From positions 372,001 through 436,000 of the forward strand of contig CAKVOE010000002.1 in the NCBI GenBank assembly GCA_934778215.1: a DNA stretch of 64,000 nucleotides. Reading direction: 5' to 3'. Source of the stretch: an uncultured Clostridia bacterium. GTDB lineage: Bacteria; Bacillota; Clostridia; Christensenellales; UBA1242. This document shows, one piece after another, positions 30,270 to 38,327 of the stretch (the first letter of the stretch is position 1; each line of letters starts with the position of its first letter). The position numbers and the translations under genes were made by a program. The notes under the pieces were generated by a model, which made no database searches, had not been told where the DNA came from, and worked only from the letters and a program-made list of their open reading frames with translations.

Positions 30270-30716
30270 ATGAAATGTAATGAATGCGGATCAGAATTGA
30301 AGGTAATTAAAACTGATATTAACAGTGGTTGGGGTAATTATAAAGTAGTTATAAAAGACATTCCAGCTTTGGTTTGTGAAAAGTGTGGAAATAAACTTTT
30401 TAAAGCTGCCGATATGGAGATGATAGAAAAATTATCAATTGCGTTAAGTGAGACGAAAGAGCGACCTGAGTTTATTAATCTAAAAGAAGCAGCTGATTTG
30501 TTAAGAGTCAGCAACCAAACGGTATATAATATGATAAGTGATGGTAGATTAAAGGCTGTTAAGTGCGGTAGAGAATGGAGATTTATGAGAAAAAATATTG
30601 AAAGTGTATTAACTCCCGACAATAATTTAGCATTTGCTGCAAGAAATGGAAAAAATATTTCTATAAAGGATGAAAGTGCTATTAAAAAAGTGTTAAAGGA
30701 TATTGATGATAAATGA
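30270..30716 (+). CDS. YgiT-type zinc finger / excisionase-like HTH protein (antitoxin-like)
   Basis: 148 residues. The N-terminus has a zinc finger of MqsA/YgiT type (CNECGSELK at residue 3 and CEKCGNKLF near 37). Residues about 66-115 form an excisionase/MerR-like winged HTH (INLKEAADLLRVSNQTVYNMI, RLKAVKCGREWRFM). This is the usual build of antitoxins that also repress their own operon. It overlaps the ImmA/IrrE gene by 4 bp (ATGA). Confidence 0.85.
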   Translation: MKCNECGSELKVIKTDINSGWGNYKVVIKDIPALVCEKCGNKLFKAADMEMIEKLSIALSETKERPEFINLKEAADLLRVSNQTVYNMISDGRLKAVKCGREWRFMRKNIESVLTPDNNLAFAARNGKNISIKDESAIKKVLKDIDDK

Positions 30717-31405
30717 GCATAAAAATTCTTGCAAGAAATATTATTAAAGATTTTAATTTAGAATATCCACTTAATCTTTATAAGTTTTGTAACGATCTTA
30801 ATATAAATATTTATCGAGAAGATATTGATATGGACGGCTGTTTAATTTGTAATAAGGGTAAGACGGCGATTATAGTAAATTCAAATAATTTAAATAGAGA
30901 GAAATTTTCTATAGCACACGAACTTGGACATTTTTTTATTCCAAGTCATAATGAATTAATGTTTAAATGTTATGATGTTGGGAACTCTGCTGTTATAACA
31001 AAAGTTGAAAATGAAAGAGAAGCTGATGAGTTTGCCTCTGAAATACTATTGCCAGAAGCTTTAATAACTAAATATACGGATGATTTAACAATTTCGAAAA
31101 TAATAGAGGCCGCTAATGTTTTTGAAACGTCTCTCTTATCAACAGCAATTAGGCTGATTAAATTAACTGAAGAGAATGCTATCTTAATTTACTTATCAAA
31201 AGACAAAATAAAATGGCATATATGGTCAGATGTCGGTTTTATGCAATTAAACACAAACTTTGAGTTTAAGGGTTTTGTTAGCAAAGATAAAATGAGATCA
31301 ACACAAATTATAACAAATGACGAAGATATAGAATATATATCATCTGAAGTTTATAAGATAAACAATAATGATAAACTAATATTAATAAAGGAATTTTGTG
31401 AATAA
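30713..31405 (+). CDS. ImmA/IrrE family metallopeptidase
   Basis: 230 residues with the zinc-protease motif FSIAHELGHFFIP (HExxH-like, about residue 69) followed by the family's EREADEFASEILLPE, which supplies the third ligand. ImmA-type proteases cleave repressors of mobile elements, and IrrE-type proteins cleave the DdrO repressor. Here it is co-translated with a YgiT-HTH protein, which is therefore its most likely substrate. The C-terminal 80 residues are a domain I do not recognise. Confidence 0.87.
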   Translation: MSIKILARNIIKDFNLEYPLNLYKFCNDLNINIYREDIDMDGCLICNKGKTAIIVNSNNLNREKFSIAHELGHFFIPSHNELMFKCYDVGNSAVITKVENEREADEFASEILLPEALITKYTDDLTISKIIEAANVFETSLLSTAIRLIKLTEENAILIYLSKDKIKWHIWSDVGFMQLNTNFEFKGFVSKDKMRSTQIITNDEDIEYISSEVYKINNNDKLILIKEFCE

Positions 31406-31411
31406 AATTAA

Positions 31412-31440
31412 AAAGACGCGGTAAAATAGCGTCTTTTTTC
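31412..31440. terminator. Bidirectional terminator between ImmA gene and tRNA-Arg
   Basis: Stem AAAGACGC/GCGTCTTT with T tracts on both strands; it serves the operon on the plus strand and the tRNA-Arg gene on the minus strand. Confidence 0.85.
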
Positions 31441-31451
31441 TTTGAAATTGG

Positions 31452-31525
<74 letters not shown>

Positions 31526-31650
31526 ATATTAAGTTTTTTGAGTGCTTGGGTGAACTTTTGGTGAACTTTGGTTTTGTGCGAGTTTGAATTACTTGCAAAT
31601 TGTCAGTGTTTTAGAGATGTTTAGAGGTTTTAATTTTGTCCAAGTCGATA

Positions 31651-31690
<40 letters not shown>

Positions 31691-31710
31691 ATATTGAGCA
31701 AAACTATGTT

Positions 31711-32502
31711 CTACTCTTTAATTAAGTTGCCATTACAATGACAAAATTTGTCATTAACTAATTCTGTAATATTGGTAATACAATTGTCTTCAGATATTTG
31801 CTTATATGACCCATTATCAAACAAATAGGCTTTACCAAAAACTTGTTGAGATGTGCCATTTTCATATATAAATGCTCCGTCAGAATAAGCAATAAAGGGC
31901 CTTGTTTTGCTATCTGGCAAAGATATATCTTTTAATATATTTTTTCCGTCTAACACCTCTCCTATGCGTTCTTCAAAATGTGGAAGAATGCTTATTTTTG
32001 TCAATCCTAGCCCTTTAATATATTTGTTATAAGAAGCATCAACAGATTCTCCTTCTAATTCCGGTTGGGCATAAACGATATCTGCACAATTCATACTCCC
32101 CGCACTCCCACCAACTATTAATGCCTTTGTATTTTTTATTATTTCTCCTAGTTTAATCTCTTTAAAAAATTGATTTTGTGTTGGAACGTGACCACCGCAT
32201 AAAAATATCAAATCTGCATTCTCTATCAATTCTTTTGTTTTGTCTTTCGTTCTAGCATCTAAAACGGCGTAGTTGTTAAACGGATATGTAATTTTAAAAG
32301 AATCAAACATTAGATTCGCATAAGCATCTGTTTTTTCATAATTAGTTGGTGAACTTGCAACAAATACAAAATTATTTTGTTTAGGAGTTAATGTTTTTAC
32401 CAAATCTAAAATTCCGTTTTTGTTGCCAAAATTGTGCGCTACCTTTTTGCCTTCGTTATTCTTGTAATATGTATCTAAGCAACTTGTTAATATTAAATTC
32501 AT
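31711..32502 (-). CDS. Peptidase E-like (S51) / class I glutamine amidotransferase-like protein
   Basis: 263 residues, start ATG 32502 behind AAAGGAG (the frame is open to 32631). The nucleophile elbow is IVGGSAGSMNCADIVYAQPE, with the serine of S51 peptidases, preceded by LIFLCGGHVPTQNQFF; LPHFEERIGE may supply the histidine. S51 enzymes are cytoplasmic alpha-aspartyl dipeptidases; this branch may have another substrate. A second, diverged member is at 36796. It has moved next to the tRNA-Arg fragments, probably with mobile DNA. Confidence 0.8.
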   Translation of the reverse strand: MNLILTSCLDTYYKNNEGKKVAHNFGNKNGILDLVKTLTPKQNNFVFVASSPTNYEKTDAYANLMFDSFKITYPFNNYAVLDARTKDKTKELIENADLIFLCGGHVPTQNQFFKEIKLGEIIKNTKALIVGGSAGSMNCADIVYAQPELEGESVDASYNKYIKGLGLTKISILPHFEERIGEVLDGKNILKDISLPDSKTRPFIAYSDGAFIYENGTSQQVFGKAYLFDNGSYKQISEDNCITNITELVNDKFCHCNGNLIKE

Positions 32503-32639
32503 CTTAACTCCTTTAAATTCGCTCGACGTGATGTTTTGCCGTATTAAAAATATGATTGAAAAATTGTAACGGCTTTCTCCTTTAATTTGGTTTGGTGTAT
32601 GGTGCTGTTGTGGGGTACTAGTACAACGCAAAGTATTGT

Positions 32640-33058
32640 ATCATATTCCATACATAAAAGTCAAGTAAATGGTGGTGGGATTGTGCTTTTTTGAATTTTA
32701 ACGGTATATTGTTTTGCAAGTGGTAATAAGGGTATTTTAACGAGGACTGTTGTACAACAACTTTTTAAAACCTAATTTATTTTCGGCAGGGTTGTTTTTT
32801 AGCAAATTGTGATGCGGTATTTGGGGCGTATCTCACTTCAACAAATAATGTCACTAATTATTTTTTAAGATTTATTAACAAGTTGGTTTATTTCTTTTAT
32901 TTTTTAATTGTTTGTTGTTATATGGGAAACAAGGATTGGCGGTAATGGTTTTTAATGTAAAAAAATGTTACTTAAAGCATAAAGTTTTTAGATATTTTGA
33001 ACAAATTTGCTTTTTCGACAAAAAATTTAACAAATTTTTCGAATTTTACTTCAAACTA
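32640..33058. other. Noncoding AT-rich stretch
   Basis: About 420 bp with no gene I trust. A 61-codon frame at 32912-33097 is low-complexity, lacks a ribosome binding site and overlaps the tRNA promoter. Confidence 0.5.
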
Positions 33059-33087
33059 TTGACATATAATTATTTAGGTGTTAAAAT
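33059..33087 (+). promoter_or_regulatory. Promoter of initiator tRNA
   Basis: TTGACA (33059-33064), 17-bp spacer, TAAAAT (33082-33087), 32 bp before the tRNA. Confidence 0.8.
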
Positions 33088-33119
33088 AGACAAGTAAATC
33101 AAATTGATTTGCATTTTAT

Positions 33120-33196
33120 CGCGGAGTAGAGCAGCCCGGAAGCTCGTTGGGCTCATAACCCAAAGGTCAGTGGTTCAAATCCACTCTCCGCAACCA
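33120..33196 (+). tRNA. Initiator tRNA-Met (tRNA-fMet, CAT)
   Basis: 77 nt with encoded CCA. The acceptor starts C1 opposite A72, the mismatch that marks bacterial initiators, and the anticodon stem ends in three G-C pairs (GGG/CCC) next to loop CTCATAA. The T arm is AGTGG/CCACT. It has its own promoter and terminator. That an initiator tRNA sits inside the accessory zone suggests it is a chromosomal landmark or a carried copy. Confidence 0.96.
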
Positions 33197-33198
33197 TG

Positions 33199-33230
33199 AA
33201 AAACCACTTGTATTTTACAAGTGGTTTTAT
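33199..33230 (+). terminator. Terminator after initiator tRNA
   Basis: A perfect 12-bp stem (33201-33212 with 33216-33227) followed by T residues. Confidence 0.88.
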
Positions 33231-33314
33231 TGTTTATTTTTTTACAAAAAAATGGATTTACGGTAACACAAAAACACTTAAGAGGTGGGTTAAAAAAATG
33301 TTAAGTTGGTAGAT

Positions 33315-33437
33315 ATGAGTTTCAAAAATTCGCAAGAGTGTTTATTTTTAGATATAGAAAAAGGTCAACTTATAAGCCTACAAATTGACCATATTGTTGA
33401 GATTACTTATAATGTATGTAAAAAGTTGTTTAGATAG
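33315..33437 (+). pseudogene. Truncated copy of the small island gene at 18407
   Basis: A 40-codon frame whose last 30 residues (LDIEKGQLISLQIDHIVEI and on) match the C-terminus of the protein at 18407-18646 at most positions, while the first half is missing. It lies near the right island edge on the opposite strand, mirroring the left edge. Confidence 0.75.
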
Positions 33438-34242
33438 GATGTTTTTCTTTATAATCCCTATATTTTTCTAAATGTTGATAAACATCTCTCTTTTTGATTG
33501 CTACAATTAATTTGGTATCTTTAAGTATCTCTTCATTAACCATAATCACAATTTCTAAACAAGCCAATGTATATAAAATAATTTTATCAAAATTTGGTAA
33601 ATACATTGAAATGCCATTATCAAAAATATCATCCTTAACGGATAACTTGTCTAATAGTTTTTTATCAACAATCATGCCATTATGTACAATATTATTTCTT
33701 AATGCATGCAACTCATTATAGAAATGAAACTCGTAGTCAAGTTTATCAGTTAATTCTGGAAATTTTTTATAAAAATTTGATTTAGGATCATCATTAAATC
33801 CTTTGGGTAAATTTTTATCATTGTCTATGTTATACATTAATTTAAAGAACATATTTATATATGTGTCAGTATTAACCATTAAACATTGCGATACCCATTT
33901 ATATTCTTCTGCATAATCGGACATGGCTTTAAGGGTCGGATCGTCAAAGATTTTGATCGCATCGACATTTTTTTCTGCAAATTTTTGAAAATTATCCAAA
34001 TTATAATTTAACATTAAATCGTTATTATTAACATTTAAACATTTTAGTATTTTTGAAAATTGATTATCTGAATTTTTTTGAACTCCACTTTGAATAACTT
34101 TCTTTATTTCTTGTCCAATTGGTGTTTCAATCAGTTTACTATTATCAGTTAAGAATTTGTTTAAATAGTGTTTATATCTTTCTAATACTTTTTCGAGTCC
34201 TAACACAACTTCATTTAATTTATATAATTCCTTATTAGTCAT
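33430..34242 (-). CDS. HEPN-like hypothetical protein
   Basis: A 270-residue helical protein. ELHALRNNIVHNGMIVD near residue 180 is a clear RNxxxH HEPN motif, in the style of the RNA-cleaving or RNA-binding HEPN domains of Abi and toxin proteins. The N-terminus (residues 1-60) is a likely coiled coil. Start ATG 34242 with AGAGAGGT upstream. It takes the same place at the right edge as the unrelated HEPN-like gene at the left edge. Function is unknown; antiphage or toxin activity is plausible. Confidence 0.65.
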   Translation of the reverse strand: MTNKELYKLNEVVLGLEKVLERYKHYLNKFLTDNSKLIETPIGQEIKKVIQSGVQKNSDNQFSKILKCLNVNNNDLMLNYNLDNFQKFAEKNVDAIKIFDDPTLKAMSDYAEEYKWVSQCLMVNTDTYINMFFKLMYNIDNDKNLPKGFNDDPKSNFYKKFPELTDKLDYEFHFYNELHALRNNIVHNGMIVDKKLLDKLSVKDDIFDNGISMYLPNFDKIILYTLACLEIVIMVNEEILKDTKLIVAIKKRDVYQHLEKYRDYKEKHPI

Positions 34243-34346
34243 ACATTTACCTCTCTTCTACAATTATATCATATTTAAGCCTCAATTGTATAAATCTTTA
34301 ATAAAAATTAATTTTTAATTAAAAATTATGAAAAACTAAATATTTT

Positions 34347-34355
34347 TGTTATAAT
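34347..34355 (+). promoter_or_regulatory. Extended -10 promoter
   Basis: TG-T-TATAAT, 20 bp before the 34376 gene, which has its AGAGG site at 34362. Confidence 0.6.
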
Positions 34356-34375
34356 AAATTCAGAGGTAAAATCAG

Positions 34376-34762
34376 ATGGATATCAATGAATACATGAGAA
34401 GGGTGAGATTTCAACCAAATTCTGCCCATATACCAGATTATATTATGAAAGGTTTTGAAGAAGAAAAACGCAAGGAAGAATTAGAAATTCAGAAAACCAA
34501 GAAAATAATGCAAATGCAAAAAGATGTAGAAAACCAAAAAGAAAGCCAAGATGCAATGGCTCAAAATCTCAAGGAGTTAGTAGTATTGCAACATGAGTAT
34601 AACACCATTATTCAAAATCAATGTGAAGAATTAAAAAGACAAAATATTCAACAAGCAAAAGATTTGAAAAAGCAAAAGATTTGGAATTGGATTACTTATG
34701 GCATTACAACGGCAATTGCATTAGCTTCTGTTATTGGAACTTTTATTAGTCTTTTTAGATAA
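34376..34762 (+). CDS. Tail-anchored coiled-coil protein
   Basis: 128 residues: a long charged helix/coiled coil (residues about 28-100, rich in E, K and Q) and one membrane segment at the C-terminus (WNWITYGITTAIALASVIG, 104-124). This looks like a small tail-anchored membrane protein. Divergent from the HEPN-like gene, with its own promoter. No family is recognised. Confidence 0.6.
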   Translation: MDINEYMRRVRFQPNSAHIPDYIMKGFEEEKRKEELEIQKTKKIMQMQKDVENQKESQDAMAQNLKELVVLQHEYNTIIQNQCEELKRQNIQQAKDLKKQKIWNWITYGITTAIALASVIGTFISLFR

Positions 34763-34771
34763 ATCTTCAAA

Positions 34772-34939
34772 GTGCACCCAAACCATGAAATTGGTCAAAA
34801 GTGCAACAATTCGTCACCGTGATTTTGGGTTGGTTTGATTAAAAGTTAGAAAAGATAGTCAAATTGATTGAGATTTCCTGTCAAATTGGCTATAGTTTTT
34901 ATGATAATTAATAAAATTGGTGTTAGAAAGGATATTTTA
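34772..34939. other. Noncoding element arm next to the right att copy
   Basis: No gene. The first 70 bp resemble the arm at the left edge in reverse complement, so both edges carry the same kind of element end. Confidence 0.55.
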
Positions 34940-34999
34940 ATAATTTTCCATTGCTCCTAAGCGATAGGTCGGCAGTTCGAATCTGCCTATTCACACCAA
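34940..34999 (+). repeat. tRNA-Arg(CCT) 3'-half attachment-site copy (right)
   Basis: On the plus strand the tRNA-Arg 3' half from CTCCTAAG (34954) to the CC end (34997), matching 17441-17500 in reverse complement at 59 of 60 positions. No 5' half precedes it. Confidence 0.87.
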
Positions 35000-35011
35000 T
35001 TAATTAATTTA

Positions 35012-35058
35012 TTTGAAAAAAGTCTCGTTTTTATATGCAAAAATGAGACTTTTTCAAA
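35012..35058 (+). terminator. Terminator downstream of the right tRNA-Arg remnant
   Basis: A long A/T-rich stem containing GTCTC/GAGAC with T runs. Probably the former terminator of the tRNA gene whose 3' half lies just upstream. Confidence 0.7.
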
Positions 35059-35280
35059 TATTGGCGGGTTTTGTTGGTTTATTAAAGCTAATAATTTTTG
35101 TTATTGCTGTTTAATTGGCATCAAGAGTGTTTAATTGGCATAATAAAAGTGTTTAACCTATATCGTAAAAGCGGTTGGTATTTCTGTTTAATAAATAGGT
35201 TGCATTTAAGTATAAATTTTTGTTTTTGCATTGGCGCAGAACTCAATTGTTAGGCAAAAATTTATACACAGTCCGTTAAA
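35059..35280. other. Noncoding gap
   Basis: About 220 bp between the terminator and the Nudix gene. A short word (GTTTAATTGGCAT) repeats twice at 35108-35143; otherwise nothing is seen. Confidence 0.4.
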
Positions 35281-35784
35281 TTATTTGCAAATTTCGTCTT
35301 CTGGAATTTGCTGAACAGATTTAAAATTGTGCTCGAGCATATTCATATTTTCGTCAAAACGCACGCTACCAATAATCTTTTTGCCCTTTAAAACTTCTGG
35401 TAGCCAAAGTAAATCATCTTTTAGCATACGGTCAAAAGGTACGTTTTCTAAATCAAACCAGTGGGGAATAATCTCATCGGTTTCCTTCATTTCGCCGTCA
35501 TATTTTGTGCATTTATATACAAACATTTCCAAATCAGAATGTTCGCCCTTATACCAAACATTAAAGCGAATTCTGCCAACTTTTGAGTATTCAACTGGCA
35601 ATGCGCCGACCTCTTCCACGCACTCTCGTAGCATTGCTTCATCAATGGTTTCGCCGGGATCTTGTTTGCCCCCAATTCCGTTTAGTGTGCCCTTTGCAAA
35701 GCCACGCTTTTTCTCGCCAAGTAAAATTTTACCGTCTTTAATAAATAGTGTTAATGTAGTTTTAATTTTCTTTAATTCTTCCAT
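35281..35784 (-). CDS. Nudix hydrolase, MutT/8-oxo-dGTP diphosphatase-like
   Basis: 167 residues with a complete Nudix box (GGKQDPGETIDEAMLRECVE and on, REcVEEVG) at residues 38-61 and a C-terminal EVLKGKKIIGSVRFDENMN like human MTH1-type enzymes, which remove oxidised purine nucleoside triphosphates. ATG 35784 has AGGAG upstream. A single gene with a long noncoding upstream region (35785-36164) in which I see no further gene. Confidence 0.88.
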   Translation of the reverse strand: MEELKKIKTTLTLFIKDGKILLGEKKRGFAKGTLNGIGGKQDPGETIDEAMLRECVEEVGALPVEYSKVGRIRFNVWYKGEHSDLEMFVYKCTKYDGEMKETDEIIPHWFDLENVPFDRMLKDDLLWLPEVLKGKKIIGSVRFDENMNMLEHNFKSVQQIPEDEICK

Positions 35785-36164
35785 ATTTTTCTCCTAAAAT
35801 AAAAATTAAGCTGTAAAATTAACCTCCTTTAAACATAAACAAAAAATAACACAGCCAAATTACAATTTGTATGTATTTTTTTTGCCATTCTTAAGAAATT
35901 AATCTTCCAACTTAAACAAATGGAATGGACGAATCTTTGTAACAATATGATATAACGGCGTGGTCGTTTTGTCAACACTAAAATTAAAAATATTTAAAAT
36001 TTTCATAAAAAGAAATTAAAAACTAGCCAAAACTTAAAAATACCGTTATCGTTAAATAATTAATTTCTACTGAGCAAAAACCTTTTAAAGAAATTTTATG
36101 AGGCACAGCAAAATAAATTTTTAGAAATATAATACAAAAATACGATACAAAACGACATGTTCTA
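35785..36164. other. Noncoding AT-rich gap
   Basis: About 380 bp between divergent genes. No gene, RNA or strong hairpin is recognised. Confidence 0.4.
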
Positions 36165-36173
36165 TGTTATAAT
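36165..36173 (+). promoter_or_regulatory. Extended -10 promoter of the 36.2-39.7 kb operon
   Basis: TG-T-TATAAT, followed by AAGGAG at 36230 and the start at 36240. Confidence 0.6.
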
Positions 36174-36239
36174 GAAAATATAAGAATTAAAATTTTATAA
36201 AACATTAGGCTAGTTCGCTTAAAATTTTAAGGAGATTCT

Positions 36240-36791
36240 ATGAAAAATTACTTTATAATTCATGGCAGTTTTGGAGATAGCAAAGAACATTATTTGCCTT
36301 GGCTAAAAAACGAACTAGAAAAATTGGGTGAAGTTGTTTGTGTGGATTTTCCTATTGGCGTTGGAGTGCAAACATTTGAGAGTTGGTCAAAAGTTCTAGA
36401 CCAATATAAAGATAAAATAACCGAAGATACAATTTTTATTGGCAGAAGTATTGGTCCAATATTCGCAATTAAATACTTAATGAAAAATAACTTGCATATA
36501 GACAAATTATTTTCAATAAGTGGTTTTAACAATGCAATTATAGATAATGGCGATTACGATAAAGTAAATTCTACAATGTTTGTCGAAAATCTAAAAGATT
36601 TTAAAAAACATTGTAACCGTATAACTTGTATTATAAGTGAAAATGACCCTTATGTTAAACTTAAAGATTTAGAGGATTTTGCAAACATACTTGCAGACAA
36701 AATAATCAATATCAAAGACGGTGGGCATTTTAATGCCGACTCAGACTATGGCGAAAAATTTGAAAAATTACTAAAAGAAATTGAGGGGTAA
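36240..36791 (+). CDS. RBBP9/YdeN-family serine hydrolase
   Basis: 183-residue alpha/beta hydrolase. The nucleophile serine sits in FIGRSIGPIFAIKYL (GxSxG type), the first strand is YFIIHGSFGDSKEHY, and the aspartate and histidine appear in ISENDPYVKL and DGGHFNADS. This size and pattern match the RBBP9/YdeN family, whose substrates are mostly unknown. First of four closely spaced genes. Confidence 0.85.
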   Translation: MKNYFIIHGSFGDSKEHYLPWLKNELEKLGEVVCVDFPIGVGVQTFESWSKVLDQYKDKITEDTIFIGRSIGPIFAIKYLMKNNLHIDKLFSISGFNNAIIDNGDYDKVNSTMFVENLKDFKKHCNRITCIISENDPYVKLKDLEDFANILADKIINIKDGGHFNADSDYGEKFEKLLKEIEG

Positions 36792-36795
36792 AAAT

Positions 36796-37560
36796 ATGAA
36801 AACACTAATTATGTCATCAAGTTTCAGAGGCTTTACGACCGATGAAAACGGAAATAAAATACCTTGCAAGATAGACAATGAAAATGGTTTTTTAGATACA
36901 CTTAAAAAATATCTTACTAAAAGAAAATGTATGGTTATTATTTCAGGTAATCCTAAAAAAATACATACAAAAGACCCAAACGATATAACAAGAAAGTATT
37001 TCGCCATGAGTGGTATTGCTTTTGACGAATACATATATGTGAATGACCAGAACAAAGATAAAATAAAAGAATATATAGCAAAGGCTGATTGTATCAATTT
37101 GTTTGGTGGACATTTACCAACAGGAAATGCATTTATAAATGAACTTAATTTACGAGAACTTGTTAAAGATTTTGATGGAGTTTTAATTGGTGGATCTGGT
37201 GGGGCAATGGACATGGCAGATACTGTTTATTGCAAGCCTGAAGAAGATGGTGAATTTGCTGATAAAACATTTAATCGTTATTTAAAAGGACTTGGGATTA
37301 CTAATATCAATATAATTCCGCATTACTATTTAATAAAGGATAAAATGCTTGATGGTGCTAGAATTATAGAAGATGTTATTGCACCTGATACGTATAAAAC
37401 ACCTTTGATCGTATTACCAGACGGAAGTTACATTGTTCAAGAAGGTCAAAGACAACTACTATATGGAGAATCCTTCTTGTTCAAAAACGGCAAGTTAATT
37501 AAAATCTGTGAAAATAACAAGACAAAAATATTATCTGATTACAAAGAAAAGAAATTTTAA
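36796..37560 (+). CDS. Peptidase E-like (S51) protein, second copy
   Basis: 254 residues; start ATG 36796 with GAGGGG upstream. It is related to the protein at 31711-32502: LFGGHLPTGNAFINEL, nucleophile elbow LIGGSGGAMDMADTVYCKPE, and NIIPHYYLIKDKML. The alanine after the nucleophile serine is glycine here, a conservative change, so it may still be active. The two copies are on opposite strands about 4 kb apart and are clearly diverged, so this is not a recent duplication. Confidence 0.8.
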   Translation: MKTLIMSSSFRGFTTDENGNKIPCKIDNENGFLDTLKKYLTKRKCMVIISGNPKKIHTKDPNDITRKYFAMSGIAFDEYIYVNDQNKDKIKEYIAKADCINLFGGHLPTGNAFINELNLRELVKDFDGVLIGGSGGAMDMADTVYCKPEEDGEFADKTFNRYLKGLGITNINIIPHYYLIKDKMLDGARIIEDVIAPDTYKTPLIVLPDGSYIVQEGQRQLLYGESFLFKNGKLIKICENNKTKILSDYKEKKF

Positions 37561-37576
37561 GTTTAAGGAGAAAATT

Positions 37577-38314
37577 ATGTTTGAAAACAAAGTAGTTTTA
37601 ATTACGGGCGGAACTCGTGGAATTGGCAGAGCTACTGCTATTAAATTTGCAAAACTCGGTGCAAAAATTGTAGCTGTTTATCATGGAAATGAGAAAAGTG
37701 CAAATAGTTTAGTTAAAGAGATTGAAGCATTTGGTGGTGCGGTCAAAACATTAAAAGCAGATGTTTCAGTTGAGAGCGAACTAGATAGAATTGTTGATTT
37801 AACATTGTCCGAGTTTGGAAAAATAGACATCTTGGTTAATAATGCTGGAATAGTTTTTGATAGAGAATTTGAAGATATAAAATATGATGAGAGTTTGCAA
37901 ATTTTGAAGACTAACACTCTTGCTCCACTATTTTTAAGTCAAAGAACTGCACCAATAATGCTTAAAAATAATGGCGGTGTAATCATAAATGTAAGTAGCA
38001 CAAGTGGAATGTATGACTTTAACCCTGGTACAGCAGATTACGCTATGAGCAAAATTGCTTTGCAATCTCTTACAAAAGACCTATCTATGAAATATGCTCC
38101 TAAAATTAGAGTTAATGCAGTCGCACCCGGTTGGGTTAATACAGATATGAATGCTGACTTACCAAAAGAATTTGTTGAAAGTGAAACAGCAAAATATCAT
38201 ATGAAACGTTGGGCTGAACCTGAAGAAATTGCAGATGTAATTATTTATCTTGCTAGTCCTAATGCAAGTTATGTTACAGGATCTGTGCTAGTGCTTGATG
38301 GCGGTCATTGTTAA
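37577..38314 (+). CDS. Short-chain dehydrogenase/reductase (FabG-like)
   Basis: 245 residues; ATG 37577 with AAGGAG upstream. NAD(P) site ITGGTRGIGRATA, NNAG in ILVNNAGIVFD, catalytic serine in INVSSTSGMYD and YxxxK in DYAMSKIALQS. The pattern is that of classical SDRs close to 3-oxoacyl-ACP reductase. Since it is away from fatty-acid genes, the substrate is unknown. Overlaps in frame with neither neighbour; 13 bp to the next gene. Confidence 0.9.
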   Translation: MFENKVVLITGGTRGIGRATAIKFAKLGAKIVAVYHGNEKSANSLVKEIEAFGGAVKTLKADVSVESELDRIVDLTLSEFGKIDILVNNAGIVFDREFEDIKYDESLQILKTNTLAPLFLSQRTAPIMLKNNGGVIINVSSTSGMYDFNPGTADYAMSKIALQSLTKDLSMKYAPKIRVNAVAPGWVNTDMNADLPKEFVESETAKYHMKRWAEPEEIADVIIYLASPNASYVTGSVLVLDGGHC

Positions 38315-38327
38315 AAAGGAGAAAATT

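Noticed and set aside
30714..30716. TGA as a possible sense codon (Mollicutes-like code)
   Set aside because: TGA ends the HTH gene exactly at the ATGA overlap with the next gene, so it is a stop here.
32912..33097. 61-codon plus-strand frame
   Set aside because: Rich in F and K, no ribosome binding site, and it covers the promoter of the initiator tRNA.
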